From contig NZ_JQKI01000001.1 in assembly GCF_000745965.1 (NCBI RefSeq), forward strand, positions 124,001-188,000: a DNA stretch of 64,000 nt. The letters are read 5' to 3'. The translations under genes and the position numbers were made by a program. The first letter of the stretch is position 1. The number at the start of each line of letters is the position of its first letter. This document shows, in pieces, positions 35,426 to 44,108 of the stretch. A model generated the notes under the pieces. That model made no database searches and had not been told where the DNA came from. It saw only the letters and a program-made list of their open reading frames with translations. Source of the DNA: Edaphobacter aggregans DSM 19364. GTDB taxonomy: Bacteria; Acidobacteriota; Terriglobia; Terriglobales; Acidobacteriaceae.

Positions 35426-37695
35426 CTACTCCCACCCCACCAGACTCTCCTTCAAATGATCGAACTCCACAAACGCCCCACTCTCACCTGACTCCACCTT
35501 CACCTCCGCCCCATTCACCGTCACCTTCGATGGCTTCCCTGACCGCCACCGCAGAATCATATGCGCCGCCGAGTCCCCCGCGATCTTCAGCGAGTGCTCC
35601 CCACGCTCCACCCTCCTCCCCTCGAAGTCTGTAATCGAAGCCCCGCCGCCGCCATCGATCAACTCATACACCCGCCGGTCATCCATCGATTTCACCTGCG
35701 TGTTCCCACTCTCCGACTGCGGAACCAGCGTCATCACGTCCTCAGGGATCTTCGCGATCACCGCCCCAGCCCGCGCATACACCGGAATCTGGTCCACCGG
35801 CACATCCGCAATCACCGTCCGTCCTCCCGTCACATACGAGCCCGTCCAGTAGTCCACCCACTCGCCCTGCGGCAGATAGACACTACGCTGCGTCCCCTCC
35901 GTCACCACCGGAGCCACCAGCAAATCCGGCCCGAACAGATACTCATCCTTCACCTGCCGCGCCCGCTCGTCGTTCTGGTCCATCAGCGCCAGCGCACGCA
36001 TCAACGGCATCCCCGTCTTCGCCGCCTCCTGCGCCGCCGCATAGCGATACGGAAAAACAGACTCATGTGCAGCACCGCAAACTTCCGATACGTAGCAAGA
36101 GCTTCTTCCCCATAACTCCACGGCCCAACATTCCGCTGCGACAGCACCTCCATCACCGGCGAGAACGCCGCATACTCCGTCCATCGCTGAAACACCACCG
36201 CATCCGGCGTCGAAGGCGTGCTCTCATATCCACCCAGGTCCGCCGTCCACAGCGGCATCCCGCTCATCCCCGCGCCCAGCCCCGCCGTCACCACCGTCGG
36301 CAGCCCGTTCTCCTCCGAGAAGCTCGCCTCGTTATCCCCGCCCCACAGCATCCCCAGCCCGTTCGCACCCTGCGTCACGCTGCGGCAGTACAAGATGCCG
36401 TTGCCCTTCAGGTCCTTCTGGATCAGTTCCTCCATCGCATTGTTGTAGAGCACCGCATACCTGTTCCGCATCACGCGCGGGTCCGTGCCGTCGGCAAACT
36501 TCACCGGCCCGCTCACAAAGCTGCCCTCCGCGTCATCGTCCTTGAAGCCGTCCGCCCCCGCCTGAATCGCCTTCCGCACCTGATCCTGCCACCACCGCTT
36601 CGCCAGCGGATTCGTGAAGTCGATCAGCGACCCCTCGCCCTTCCACCACCGCCCCACATACGGCTTGCCGTCGAGTCCCTTCACGAAAAACCCATCGCCC
36701 GCCGCCTCATCGTAGTTCTCCGACTTCTCCGCCATCTTCCCCTCAAAGCCCTTCTCCCGCGGCGGGTCCGACTTCGAGTTGATCCACGACGTATGCCACA
36801 ACACCAGCTTGTAGCCGTTGTCGTGCACATACTTCACCATCGCCGGAGCATCGTCAAACTGCGTGGGGTTGAATTTGTAACTGTTATAGGCCGTCGTCCA
36901 CGGCGAATCGATCAGGATCACGCTCGCCGGCAGCCCCAGCGCCCGAGCCTTGTCCACGTCCTCCTTCACCTGCGCGTCGTTCTGGTGATAGTCCCGCCCA
37001 ATCCACGGCGCAAACGCCCAGTACGGCGGCAGAATCGACCTCCCCGCCTGCGCGGTGAAATGGTCGAGAATCTTCGGAAACTCCGGCCCCGTGAACAGCA
37101 CGATCCGCAGCTTCTCCGCCGCCAGATCAACGATCACCTCGTGCTCGCTCGAGGCATTCATATCGAACGTCGCATCCGATGTCGTATCCAACCACAGCCC
37201 ATACCCCGTCGTGCTCATGAAGAACGGCATCGGCTTGTACGTCGCTCCGCCCTTCGCCCGCGCATTATCCGTCGACGAGTTCCGCACCACCGTGTGCGTA
37301 TGGTTCAGCGCATCGAAGTGCTCCCCCAGCCCGTAATAATTCCCCGCATCGCGCACACGAAACCGCCAGTACCCCACCATGTACGCCACGCTCGACACCT
37401 CAAACACCCCCGGCGCCAGCTGCTTCAGATGCACCTTGTCGGTGGGCACCACCGAGCCCTCAAACTCAAAGTCCCCCAGCAGCAACTCCGGCCCCGGCTC
37501 AATCCCCTGCGCCATATGCTTCCCCGGCACAGTCAAAGCAATCGTGCTCGCATTTCTCCGGACCAGCCCCTCCACCGGAGCCTCCGCCGTCCTCGCCGCC
37601 GGCGCCTGCGCCGAAGGCGAAACATCCTGGGCCCACGCGCCCGCCGCAAACATCCCCAACACCACCGCTGTAGAAAAACTCCTGACCGTCCGCAC
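35426..37695 (-). pseudogene. GH31 alpha-glucosidase/alpha-xylosidase, single frameshift
   Basis: About 756 residues in two frames. Start GTG 37695 with GGAGG 6 bases upstream; signal peptide RSFSTAVVLGMFAAGAWAQ. N-terminal beta domain, then the GH31 barrel: IGRDYHQND, DSPWTTAYNSYKFN, nucleophile Asp in DGFKDDDAEG, acid/base Asp in LWTADLGGYE. At about 36050 a run of five T (minus strand CTGTTTTTCCG) should have six: frame one turns into RIAMRRRRRR. The other frame continues PYRYAAAQEAAKTGMPLMRA and the C-terminal beta domains to 35426. One base from activity; could be a homopolymer sequencing error. Acts on xyloglucan or alpha-glucan by family. Confidence 0.9.
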
Positions 37696-37845
37696 TGAAA
37701 GCCTCCAAGACTCTCGACCACACCAAAGGCAAAGAAAAAGGCCCCCTTCAGGGACCCTTCTCTTCCATTCCTTTGTAACAGCATCGAAAGCCGTTGTCAG
37801 TCAGTTCCGCTTCTCAACCTGCAACCAACAACTAACAACTCGCAT

Positions 37846-38169
37846 TTACATGCCCGGCTTGTCGTGATCCAGCTGCGCCTGATAGCCCTTCTCGAAGCTG
37901 TTGCGATAGGCGTCCTTCTGCTGGCCCTTCACCGGGGGATTCTTGTACAGGTGCGACGACTTCGCGTCGATCTTGCGCTTCGCAGCCTTGTCCAGCTTTG
38001 CCGCCTCGATGCCATCCTTGTAGCCCTGCGCCTGCTCGGTACCGGCCGGAGGAGTGTTCCAGTCCTGCGCCTGCGCCGACTGGGAGTTGTTGTTCTGAGC
38101 CATCGCCAACACCGGCGCGCCCATCAGAGCCACTGCCATCAGTGGCATTGCCATGCGGTTAATCTTCAT
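37846..38169 (-). CDS. Small secreted hypothetical protein
   Basis: 107 residues from ATG 38169, six bases from AGAGGA. Signal peptide MKINRMAMPLMAVALMGAPV ending at AMAQ. Mature part polar: QDWNTPPAGTEQAQGYKDGI, EAAKLDKAAKRKIDAKSSHL, then YRNSFEKGYQAQLDHDKPG. Two GYxxGI/GYQ motifs suggest a repeated helical hairpin. No family recognised. Confidence 0.68.
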   Translation of the reverse strand: MKINRMAMPLMAVALMGAPVLAMAQNNNSQSAQAQDWNTPPAGTEQAQGYKDGIEAAKLDKAAKRKIDAKSSHLYKNPPVKGQQKDAYRNSFEKGYQAQLDHDKPGM

Positions 38170-38372
38170 CGCTTCCTCTAGGGCAGAATCCCTCTTGGCT
38201 TCAGGAATCCCAAGACACACATCCTGGTGTGCCTTCTCTCAGCCGCCAGATAGGATACGCCGAATCCCCCGAAAGGTTGCAAATAACTTGCGCTACCACA
38301 TTGGCGCTAAGCGACGTTTGTTGCTGGAGCAGTTACATGTTGAAGTCCCTGAAACGCTTATCGAGTTTCTCT

Positions 38373-38873
38373 TCAATGCTTATCAAGTTCTTCTATCAGC
38401 CGGCGGACATGCGCTTTGATCGAATCCCGCGTCGCGGCAAAGTTCTCGCTCGCCGGAGGCACATCATTCCATTGCTCTATCCGTGTGCCAGCAGCCTTCT
38501 GGGCCTCCACCGGCAGGGTCGTACCAATTGTCACCACACGTTGAGAAGCGGCCGTCTCTGAGGCCTTGACTGCCGCAGGGTGGAATCCGCTGATGTCGAC
38601 GCCGTCGGCGCGCAAACCCTCCGCAATCGGCTCCGGCACCGTAGTCGAGTCTGGAGCAACCCCGCGAGCGACCGCACGGTAGGGCAGACCCTGCTTCTCT
38701 GCCTGCTGGTTGAAGTATGAGGCGGCCATCAAGCTCTTCACATTGCCATGCTGGCAGACAAAGAGCACTTGTGCCTTCGCATCGGGAGCCGTCGAGCTCT
38801 GCGCCACGGAGTGGCCTGTTGCCGCGCCGGCAAACGCAATCATCGCAGCAACAAGCAACAGAAAACGTCGCAT
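38373..38873 (-). CDS. Exported low-molecular-weight-phosphatase-like protein
   Basis: 166 residues; ATG 38873 with GGGAG 6 bases upstream. Signal peptide RRFLLLVAAMIAFAGAATGH. LMW-PTP/arsenate-reductase fold: AQVLFVCQHGNVKSLMAASY. The P-loop is C40-x5-K46 instead of C-x5-R, and Ser follows as usual. Later DSTTVPEPIAEGLRADGVDI matches the family. Lys for Arg would weaken phosphate binding, so it may be a binding protein or have another activity. Export of this family is uncommon. Confidence 0.78.
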   Translation of the reverse strand: MRRFLLLVAAMIAFAGAATGHSVAQSSTAPDAKAQVLFVCQHGNVKSLMAASYFNQQAEKQGLPYRAVARGVAPDSTTVPEPIAEGLRADGVDISGFHPAAVKASETAASQRVVTIGTTLPVEAQKAAGTRIEQWNDVPPASENFAATRDSIKAHVRRLIEELDKH

Positions 38874-38908
38874 CGGCAGCTCCCGATGAGCAGTCCGTTC
38901 CTTACAAC

Positions 38909-39832
38909 CTACATATTGGTGTGCCCGGCCCGCATCTCCTCGTTGAAGCTCGGCTTGATGAACTTCAGAGCATCCGCCAGCTCCTGCTCGTAGCGATCGC
39001 GCAGCCCCATCAGCGCCTCCGTCGGCGTCCCGAACTCCGTGTCTGCCGCCAGCCGAATCATCCCCTCGCCCGCGACCGCCGCCGCCGTCTTCCTCAGCTC
39101 CTCCACCGTCGTGTTCAGGTACTGCGCATCGCGCGGATCCACGAGCCACACCGGCTCGCCCCCGCCCAGCACGCCCGACAGCCAGAACACCTTCGCCATC
39201 AGAAACCCCTCCCGTTGCGCCTCCGTCGTGTCGTTGAAGATAAACTTCTTCTGCTTCGAGCTGTAGTATCGCGTCGTCACCGGAACCGGCTGCCGATTCC
39301 CGCTCTTCACCAGCTCCAGCTGCCCCTGATCCATCGTCTTGCGCACAGCGTTATAGATAAAGCTCTCCGCAAACGGCTGCTCCAGCGCCGCCACCACCTC
39401 GGCAAACGTCACCGTCATCGACGCCGCCACCTTCGCGTGCAGCACGCTCTCGTTACCGTCCTCGAGCCGCGTCTCGCCGTGCACAATGTACGTGTCCGCG
39501 CCAGACGTCGAAGCATGGAACGGCCACTCAAACTTCCCGAAGCTCAGCGGCAATCCATGCAGCGTCATATAACACTCCGGCCGCGGATTCTTCATCCGCA
39601 CCGCCGTCTCCTGCAGATAGCTCTCCACCACACTCTTCAGCGGCCCCGGCGAAAAATCAAACGCCGCGCTCAGCTCCAGCGTCTGCGTCTTCGCAGCCAG
39701 CCCCAGCGTAAACCGCGCCGTCGGCCCGCCCGAGAAGTCCTTGCCCTCCTCGCTCGCCACTACAACCAGCCCGGCCGACTTCGCTGCCGCCTCAACCTGT
39801 CCTGCCAAAACCGTCTGCGCCACTGTGCTCAT
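38909..39832 (-). CDS. Hypothetical soluble protein
   Basis: 307 residues, no signal peptide or membrane segment. Mixed alpha/beta: strand-rich first half (ARFTLGLAAKTQTLELSAAF, ETRLEDGNESVLHAKVAASM), a Lys/Tyr segment RYYSSKQKKFIFNDTTE, then helices (TTVEELRKTAAAVAGEGMIR, LMGLRDRYEQELADALKFIK). Start ATG with GGAGTC about 4 bases upstream. Lies 35 bases before the phosphatase-like gene on the same strand, so probably cotranscribed. No family recognised. Confidence 0.65.
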   Translation of the reverse strand: MSTVAQTVLAGQVEAAAKSAGLVVVASEEGKDFSGGPTARFTLGLAAKTQTLELSAAFDFSPGPLKSVVESYLQETAVRMKNPRPECYMTLHGLPLSFGKFEWPFHASTSGADTYIVHGETRLEDGNESVLHAKVAASMTVTFAEVVAALEQPFAESFIYNAVRKTMDQGQLELVKSGNRQPVPVTTRYYSSKQKKFIFNDTTEAQREGFLMAKVFWLSGVLGGGEPVWLVDPRDAQYLNTTVEELRKTAAAVAGEGMIRLAADTEFGTPTEALMGLRDRYEQELADALKFIKPSFNEEMRAGHTNM

Positions 39833-39977
39833 CTGACTCCGTTCCTTCTTCGCGTTTTTCGCAACCCTTCTATTTTACCGTCAGAGACCGCCTTTTCCTC
39901 GATTCGACGACGGGAAAGCTTCCAGCACTTCCCTTGGGTTTTCTCAGTTTCTTCGTCTCTCTTCTGACGCATCAGGC

Positions 39978-40808
39978 TCAACGCACATGGGCCACGTCGT
40001 CGTTCAGGGAAAAGACATCTTTCAGATTCTCCTCATACGGAAAGACATGGATCATCCAATTGAACATCACGGGATAGAACGTTCCGCCTTCTGCATGGCA
40101 GGCCTCTTTCGTGTGGATCGACCCGAACATGCCGAACTTCGGCTTGTCGCCGTGGTACTCCTTCACCTTGTCGGCGGGCGCCGCGCAGAAGTTTGTATGC
40201 TGGTGCCACCTCACAATGCTCAGCGGAATCCGCTCATTCAACTCGTCTTCACTCGCATCGACGCGATCCGTAAACATCACTCCCTCCAGCTTGTATCGCT
40301 GCGTCGGGGTCCTCCGGTAGAGCAGCGAAGAAGGCCTCGTAGGATCGAACCGGCTCTCCGCCAGGCGCACATTCTCGTGGTTGTTGAAGTGATACTGCGG
40401 CTGCTCGAGCTTCGGATTCGCGATCACATATCCGTCCGCCAGCGCCTTCTTGTAGTCCTTGTACTTTTCGATGGCCGCCTTCACCTGCGCGATCAGGGCC
40501 TTCACCTTCTCGTCGTCGCCGGGCTGCTTTGGCCGCAGTGGCGTGATGCACATGTGATTCGCCATGGCCGCCATGCTCTGGCCCATCACGTTCATGTTGC
40601 CCATGCCGCTCATGTCATCACACGCATGGCCGGCGGAGTTCCTGCTCATTCCAGGCGTACCGGGCATCGCGCCCATGTGGCCTTCGTGCTGGAAGGCACG
40701 AACGCAAACCGGAATCAGCAACTCGATACCGAGCGCTAGCGCGAAGGACACGATGCGGCAAAGAGGCGGCGTGTGCATACCAAACACCCGTATCTCGAGC
40801 GAAAACAT
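39978..40808 (-). CDS. Secreted Met/His-rich protein
   Basis: 276 residues from ATG 40808 (266 if ATG 40778 is used). Signal peptide RIVSFALALGIELLIPVCVR. Directly after it a Met/His/Gly-rich stretch EGHMGAMPGTPGMSRN, MSGMGNMNVMGQSMAAMANH, resembling copper-binding Met motifs. The main domain has a Lys-rich helix (KVKALIAQVKAAIEKYKDYK) and conserved-looking HFNNHENVRLAESRFDP, RWHQHTNFC, HAEGGTFYPVMFNWMIHVFP. Metal binding is an inference from composition. Confidence 0.68.
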   Translation of the reverse strand: MFSLEIRVFGMHTPPLCRIVSFALALGIELLIPVCVRAFQHEGHMGAMPGTPGMSRNSAGHACDDMSGMGNMNVMGQSMAAMANHMCITPLRPKQPGDDEKVKALIAQVKAAIEKYKDYKKALADGYVIANPKLEQPQYHFNNHENVRLAESRFDPTRPSSLLYRRTPTQRYKLEGVMFTDRVDASEDELNERIPLSIVRWHQHTNFCAAPADKVKEYHGDKPKFGMFGSIHTKEACHAEGGTFYPVMFNWMIHVFPYEENLKDVFSLNDDVAHVR

Positions 40809-40870
40809 CGTACACCGCGCCCGCCGGCGCATGCGCCCAACTAATTCGTCCTAGTAACTTCATCCCCCAG

Positions 40871-40916
40871 TAACTACAAGCAATCACAATCGCATTCATA
40901 CTCAAGAACCTGGCCG
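40871..40916 (+). repeat. Duplicated leader sequence, copy 1, with orphan signal peptide
   Basis: TAACTACAAGCAATCACAAT, CGCATTCATACTCAAGAACC, TGGCCG. Following codons from 40899 read ILKNLAAALLLAAALPVSAQ then stop within 20 residues, a signal-peptide remnant whose start ATG has become ATA. Copy 2 at 41505 is about 80 percent alike. Confidence 0.65.
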
Positions 40917-41029
40917 CCGCCCTGCTGCTCGCCGCAGCCCTGCCCGTCTCCGCCCAGACTTCAGCGATTTTCATTGCAAGAGTGAGGTCCCAATGGCAAG
41001 CTTGATCTCCGAGGAAAGACCCCCAAATC

Positions 41030-41479
41030 ATGAAACGCTTGATGTTCTTGTATCTATCCGCCCTTCTGCTCGTCAGCTCCGCTCTAGCCCAGACCGCCGA
41101 CCCAAATCCACACAAGAGAAACGGCAACGAGAGTGTGCCGTCGGTCATCGTCGCTGGCCTGGAGGCGTATAAGGCCAAAGGTCCAGGGGAAGCGGTACGG
41201 ACGTGGATCAAGGACAGTCCGATCGATGGCAGCAGGGACGCCCTTAGCCAGTCGAATAGCTTGCGACAGGTTCAGGATTTCTATGGAGTTTACCAGTCAT
41301 ACGACATCGTCTCGACTCGAGATGTGTCGCAACATACTCAGGTTATCTATCTAACTCTTAACTATGAAAAGGGGCCGCTCTTTGCCAAGTTTACCGTTTA
41401 CAAAACAGAGCATGGCTGGGTTCTGATCAACTTTACCTTCAACACGAAAGAAGAAGCCATTCTTCCAGCGCAGCGATAA
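41030..41479 (+). CDS. Secreted small alpha+beta (NTF2-like?) protein
   Basis: 149 residues; signal peptide MKRLMFLYLSALLLVSSALA. The mature part has SVIVAGLEAYKAKGPGEAVR, then strands DFYGVYQSYDIVSTRDVSQH, TQVIYLTLNYEKGPLFAKFT, and GWVLINFTFNTKEEAI. The last three strands with a conserved-looking YEKGP turn are compatible with NTF2-like or DUF4019-type folds. Sits between the two copies of the leader repeat. Function unknown. Confidence 0.66.
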   Translation: MKRLMFLYLSALLLVSSALAQTADPNPHKRNGNESVPSVIVAGLEAYKAKGPGEAVRTWIKDSPIDGSRDALSQSNSLRQVQDFYGVYQSYDIVSTRDVSQHTQVIYLTLNYEKGPLFAKFTVYKTEHGWVLINFTFNTKEEAILPAQR

Positions 41480-41504
41480 CAGCTAAGCGCGGCTCACTCC
41501 CCTG

Positions 41505-41549
41505 TAACTACAAGCGATAACAATCCCCTCATGCTCAGGACCCTCGCCG
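41505..41549 (+). repeat. Duplicated leader sequence, copy 2
   Basis: TAACTACAAGCGATAACAAT, CCCCTCATGCTCAGGACCCT, CGCCG. The ATG of the former gene is intact here, but the sequence runs into the palindromic repeat after a few codons. Confidence 0.6.
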
Positions 41550-41655
41550 GGCGCCCCACATCTCGACTCTGAGATGTGTGTTCATCCCGCCAAAACGATC
41601 ATTCCGAGCGCAGCGCCAAACCCCCGGGTGCCCATTCATGGCGCGGTCTCACCGC
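41546..41655 (+). repeat. Palindromic repeat, copies J (variant plus partial)
   Basis: A variant GCCGGGCGCCCCACATCTCG, ACTCTGAGATGTGTGTTCAT in which the first hairpin is CACATCTC / GAGATGTG, followed at 41623 by a partial standard unit CCCGGGTGCCCATTCATGGC, GCGGTCTCACCGC. Confidence 0.7.
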
Positions 41656-41731
41656 TACCCCCATAGCAACCAAACTGCAGGCCGCGCCACGCCCCGACAC
41701 ATCTCCGGGAGCGTGGCGCGGCCCCCACTCA

Positions 41732-42238
41732 TCACGCCGTCTCAGTAGCTAGCTCAGTAGCTACCGACGCTCTGGCAACATCCTGCTTCAGCAGATAGAA
41801 CGACACCGCCAGCAGCACCACGTCTTTCATCAGGAAGGCAACGTTCCCAACCATCGCAGGAAACCCGCCCGCCGACGGAGCCCAGCCATCCGGCATAAAC
41901 GGAATGATCGTGACTGTCGTGATAAACGTCAGCACTGACCCGAGAGAACCCAACACGCTAACTTTCTTGTTCCAGAAGCCAGCGAACAACAAACCTCCAA
42001 ACAGCCACTCGGAGACTCCGAGGAAGTAGCTGGACCCTTTGATGCCGAAGACCGGATACATCCAGGAGATCAGAGGTCCATGGGTAAAGAATGGGATCAG
42101 CCCCTGCGCCTCATAATCAAACCACTTCTGATACCCAAAGAAGAAGTAGATGATCACCATCGATGCGCGAACCAGCTTGTAGTCCAGGTCTCCCTGAAAC
42201 GCCGTTGTCTTCGATAGATACTTAATAAGCCTGTCCAT
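41732..42238 (-). CDS. RclC/YkgB-like DUF417 membrane protein
   Basis: 168 residues from ATG 42238 with GGAGAG 4 bases upstream. Four membrane segments; key text ASMVIIYFFFGYQKWFDYEA, THGPLISWMYPVFGIKGSSY, FLGVSEWLFGGLLFAGFW matches DUF417, the family of E. coli RclC, an inner-membrane protein of the reactive-chlorine response. It follows the AhpD-like gene (42283-42822) by 44 bases on the same strand; the longer frame overlapping that gene's stop is less likely. Likely role: protection from oxidants at the membrane. Confidence 0.82.
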   Translation of the reverse strand: MDRLIKYLSKTTAFQGDLDYKLVRASMVIIYFFFGYQKWFDYEAQGLIPFFTHGPLISWMYPVFGIKGSSYFLGVSEWLFGGLLFAGFWNKKVSVLGSLGSVLTFITTVTIIPFMPDGWAPSAGGFPAMVGNVAFLMKDVVLLAVSFYLLKQDVARASVATELATETA

Positions 42239-42282
42239 CGTTCTCTCCATTCGCTGCGGGACCGCAACGCTGTACACACGGG

Positions 42283-42822
42283 TCATAGCTTCACCTCAAC
42301 CACTGGGAAGTCGATCTCCGTGCCGGCAACTTCGTTGGCATAGTTGGTGAACGTATTCACAACGACATTGGCAACAACCTCCATCATCAGGCCATCGTCA
42401 ATCCCCGCCTTCCGCGCGCGCTCAATATCCTTGTCCAGAACATGACCACGCTGACGAACGATCGTCTTCGCCAACGACGCCAGAGCGCGCTCAAATGGAT
42501 CGTCGCCATCTCCTCCACGCGCCTTCAGCGCCTCCGCCTCGCTCACACCGACAGCCTTCGCCAAGCCCGTATGCGCCGAGAGGCAGTACCGGCACTCGTT
42601 CTCCTGCGCCACGGCCAGGGCCACAAGCTCGCGCTGACGGCCGGAAAGGCGGCCATGCGAAAGCACCTTCGACAGCGACAGGTATCCATCCAGAGCCGCG
42701 GGAGAATGTGCAAGCGTGGCAAAGAGGTTCGGGACCATCCCCACGCTCGCCTTCACCTGCTTGAGGGTGGCGGCAACCTTAGCGTCTACGTTGGACGAAA
42801 CAACAGGGGCAATACGTGACAT
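42283..42822 (-). CDS. Carboxymuconolactone-decarboxylase/AhpD-like peroxidase
   Basis: 179 residues, all helical. AhpD motif ECRYCLSAH: Cys77-x2-Cys80-x3-His84, preceded by RQRELVALAVAQEN. This is the peroxidatic site of alkylhydroperoxidase D-like proteins. First gene of a two-gene operon with the RclC-like protein. Upstream lies a 55-base control region that is duplicated in front of the AraC regulator gene, suggesting that regulator controls both. Confidence 0.9.
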   Translation of the reverse strand: MSRIAPVVSSNVDAKVAATLKQVKASVGMVPNLFATLAHSPAALDGYLSLSKVLSHGRLSGRQRELVALAVAQENECRYCLSAHTGLAKAVGVSEAEALKARGGDGDDPFERALASLAKTIVRQRGHVLDKDIERARKAGIDDGLMMEVVANVVVNTFTNYANEVAGTEIDFPVVEVKL

Positions 42823-42885
42823 CTTCTTTCTCCAATCTCCTGTGGCGCCTCAGCGCCCATCAGGAACCATCTAGAGATAAGATGG

Positions 42886-42940
42886 TACGTATTGTTGCAT
42901 AGAATATCGTTGATATACCTTATAGTCTCATCAGGACCAC
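42886..42940. promoter_or_regulatory. Duplicated 55-bp control region, copy 1
   Basis: TACGTATTGTTGCATAGAAT, ATCGTTGATATACCTTATAG, TCTCATCAGGACCAC. It differs from the copy at 44054 at four positions and lies 63 bases upstream of the AhpD-like start. An adjoining CCATCT...AGATGG inverted repeat at 42868-42885 may be an operator. Likely regulator site, inferred from conservation. Confidence 0.75.
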
Positions 42941-42949
42941 CGTCCGGAT

Positions 42950-43933
42950 TTAGCCTTGTAAAAAAGTGAGCAACGCACGGAAGTAGTTCTGTTGATCGTC
43001 ATACATGGCGAAGTGGCTACCGGTCTCGGAGATCCACGATTGTCCATGCGCTACCAGTGTTGCCATCTTTCGCATGTCTTCCGGATCCATCTCATCGTAG
43101 CGTGCACCCATGGTTAGGGTTCGAACCTTGATCTTCGGCAGATCGGCCCAACGATCCCAACCTTTCATCCGGCCACTGGCTTCGAATTCACTTCGTCCCT
43201 GCAGAACGTTATAGACATGTTGATTCCATCCATCCAAACTGCGCTGCACTGGATCAGGCCAGGGATCGAGTCGGCAGATGAAGACCTTATATAGTTTCTC
43301 GAAGAGCAGCTTCTGATACGCAGGATCGTCGGTCTTATTGGCGTTCTCATAGTGTTCCAGTTCAGCGCGCACACTTTCTGGGAACCCCGCCCGGATCTTC
43401 GATACATGCTTTACGAACGACTCGCTGCTCGCGGCCATGTTCGAAATCACCAGGCCCTTTAAGTGCTGTTGATATTTCAAGGCATACTCAATCGCAAGGA
43501 GGCCACCCCAGGAATGCCCGAGCAAATAGAACTGATCCAGACCAAGGCCTTGACGCACTGCTTCCACCTCGTCTGTGTACCGTTCGATCGTCCAAAGACT
43601 AGGGTCGTTGGTCTTCTCTGAATTGGTTGAGTCAAGCTGGTCGTAGTAGTAAAACTCAATTCCATTGGGTGGAAGAAAGTCTTCGAATCCCTCGAAATAC
43701 CTATGATCCGCACCGGGACCGCCATGCAGAAGCAACACCTTGGTGCTTCCAGAGCCGACCTTTTTGGTCCAGACCCAATGACCTCCGCCAATCTCGATTC
43801 GTCTTGAGCCGCCGACGTGCACCGTATCCGCCGAGGGCAGCTTGATGTCTTTTGTTGTCGCAGAGGCTACATGCGGTGTGAGAGTCGCTGCTGCAGTCAT
43901 TGCACCAAGCGAGAGAAAACTCCTACGCTTCAT
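42950..43933 (-). CDS. Exported proline-iminopeptidase-like alpha/beta hydrolase
   Basis: 327 residues from ATG 43933. The N-terminus KRRSFLSLGAMTAAATL looks like a twin-arginine signal, ending near ASA. S33 family motifs: oxyanion HGGPG (70-74), GHSWGG with nucleophile Ser141, and a late His in TGSHFAMY. Cleaves N-terminal proline or an ester by family. Placed between the RclC/AhpD operon and the AraC regulator and bounded by the two copies of the control region, as if inserted there. An upstream GTG at 43957 is an alternative start. Confidence 0.85.
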   Translation of the reverse strand: MKRRSFLSLGAMTAAATLTPHVASATTKDIKLPSADTVHVGGSRRIEIGGGHWVWTKKVGSGSTKVLLLHGGPGADHRYFEGFEDFLPPNGIEFYYYDQLDSTNSEKTNDPSLWTIERYTDEVEAVRQGLGLDQFYLLGHSWGGLLAIEYALKYQQHLKGLVISNMAASSESFVKHVSKIRAGFPESVRAELEHYENANKTDDPAYQKLLFEKLYKVFICRLDPWPDPVQRSLDGWNQHVYNVLQGRSEFEASGRMKGWDRWADLPKIKVRTLTMGARYDEMDPEDMRKMATLVAHGQSWISETGSHFAMYDDQQNYFRALLTFLQG

Positions 43934-44053
43934 AAGGTCAGTATTCCTCTTATCCACAGACCGTTACCCCTTTGATCATCATGTATTCCCCTTTAGCCTG
44001 ATGTATCCGAAGGCTTCCTCTCTTCTGGAAAAAGAGCCATCCGGATAATATGA

Positions 44054-44108
44054 TACGTATTGTTGTTTAGAGTATCGTTGATATACCTTATAGTCTCATC
44101 AAGACCAC
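44054..44108 (+). promoter_or_regulatory. Duplicated 55-bp control region, copy 2
   Basis: TACGTATTGTTGTTTAGAGT, ATCGTTGATATACCTTATAG, TCTCATCAAGACCAC, ending at the ATG of the AraC-family regulator. TATAGT with a TTTAGA 17 bases upstream is a possible sigma-70 promoter, giving a leaderless or very short leader mRNA. Confidence 0.75.

Noticed and set aside
36067-37698. 543-codon plus-strand open frame opposite GH31
   Set aside because: Antisense of a GC-rich gene; GH31 catalytic motifs are in the minus strand.
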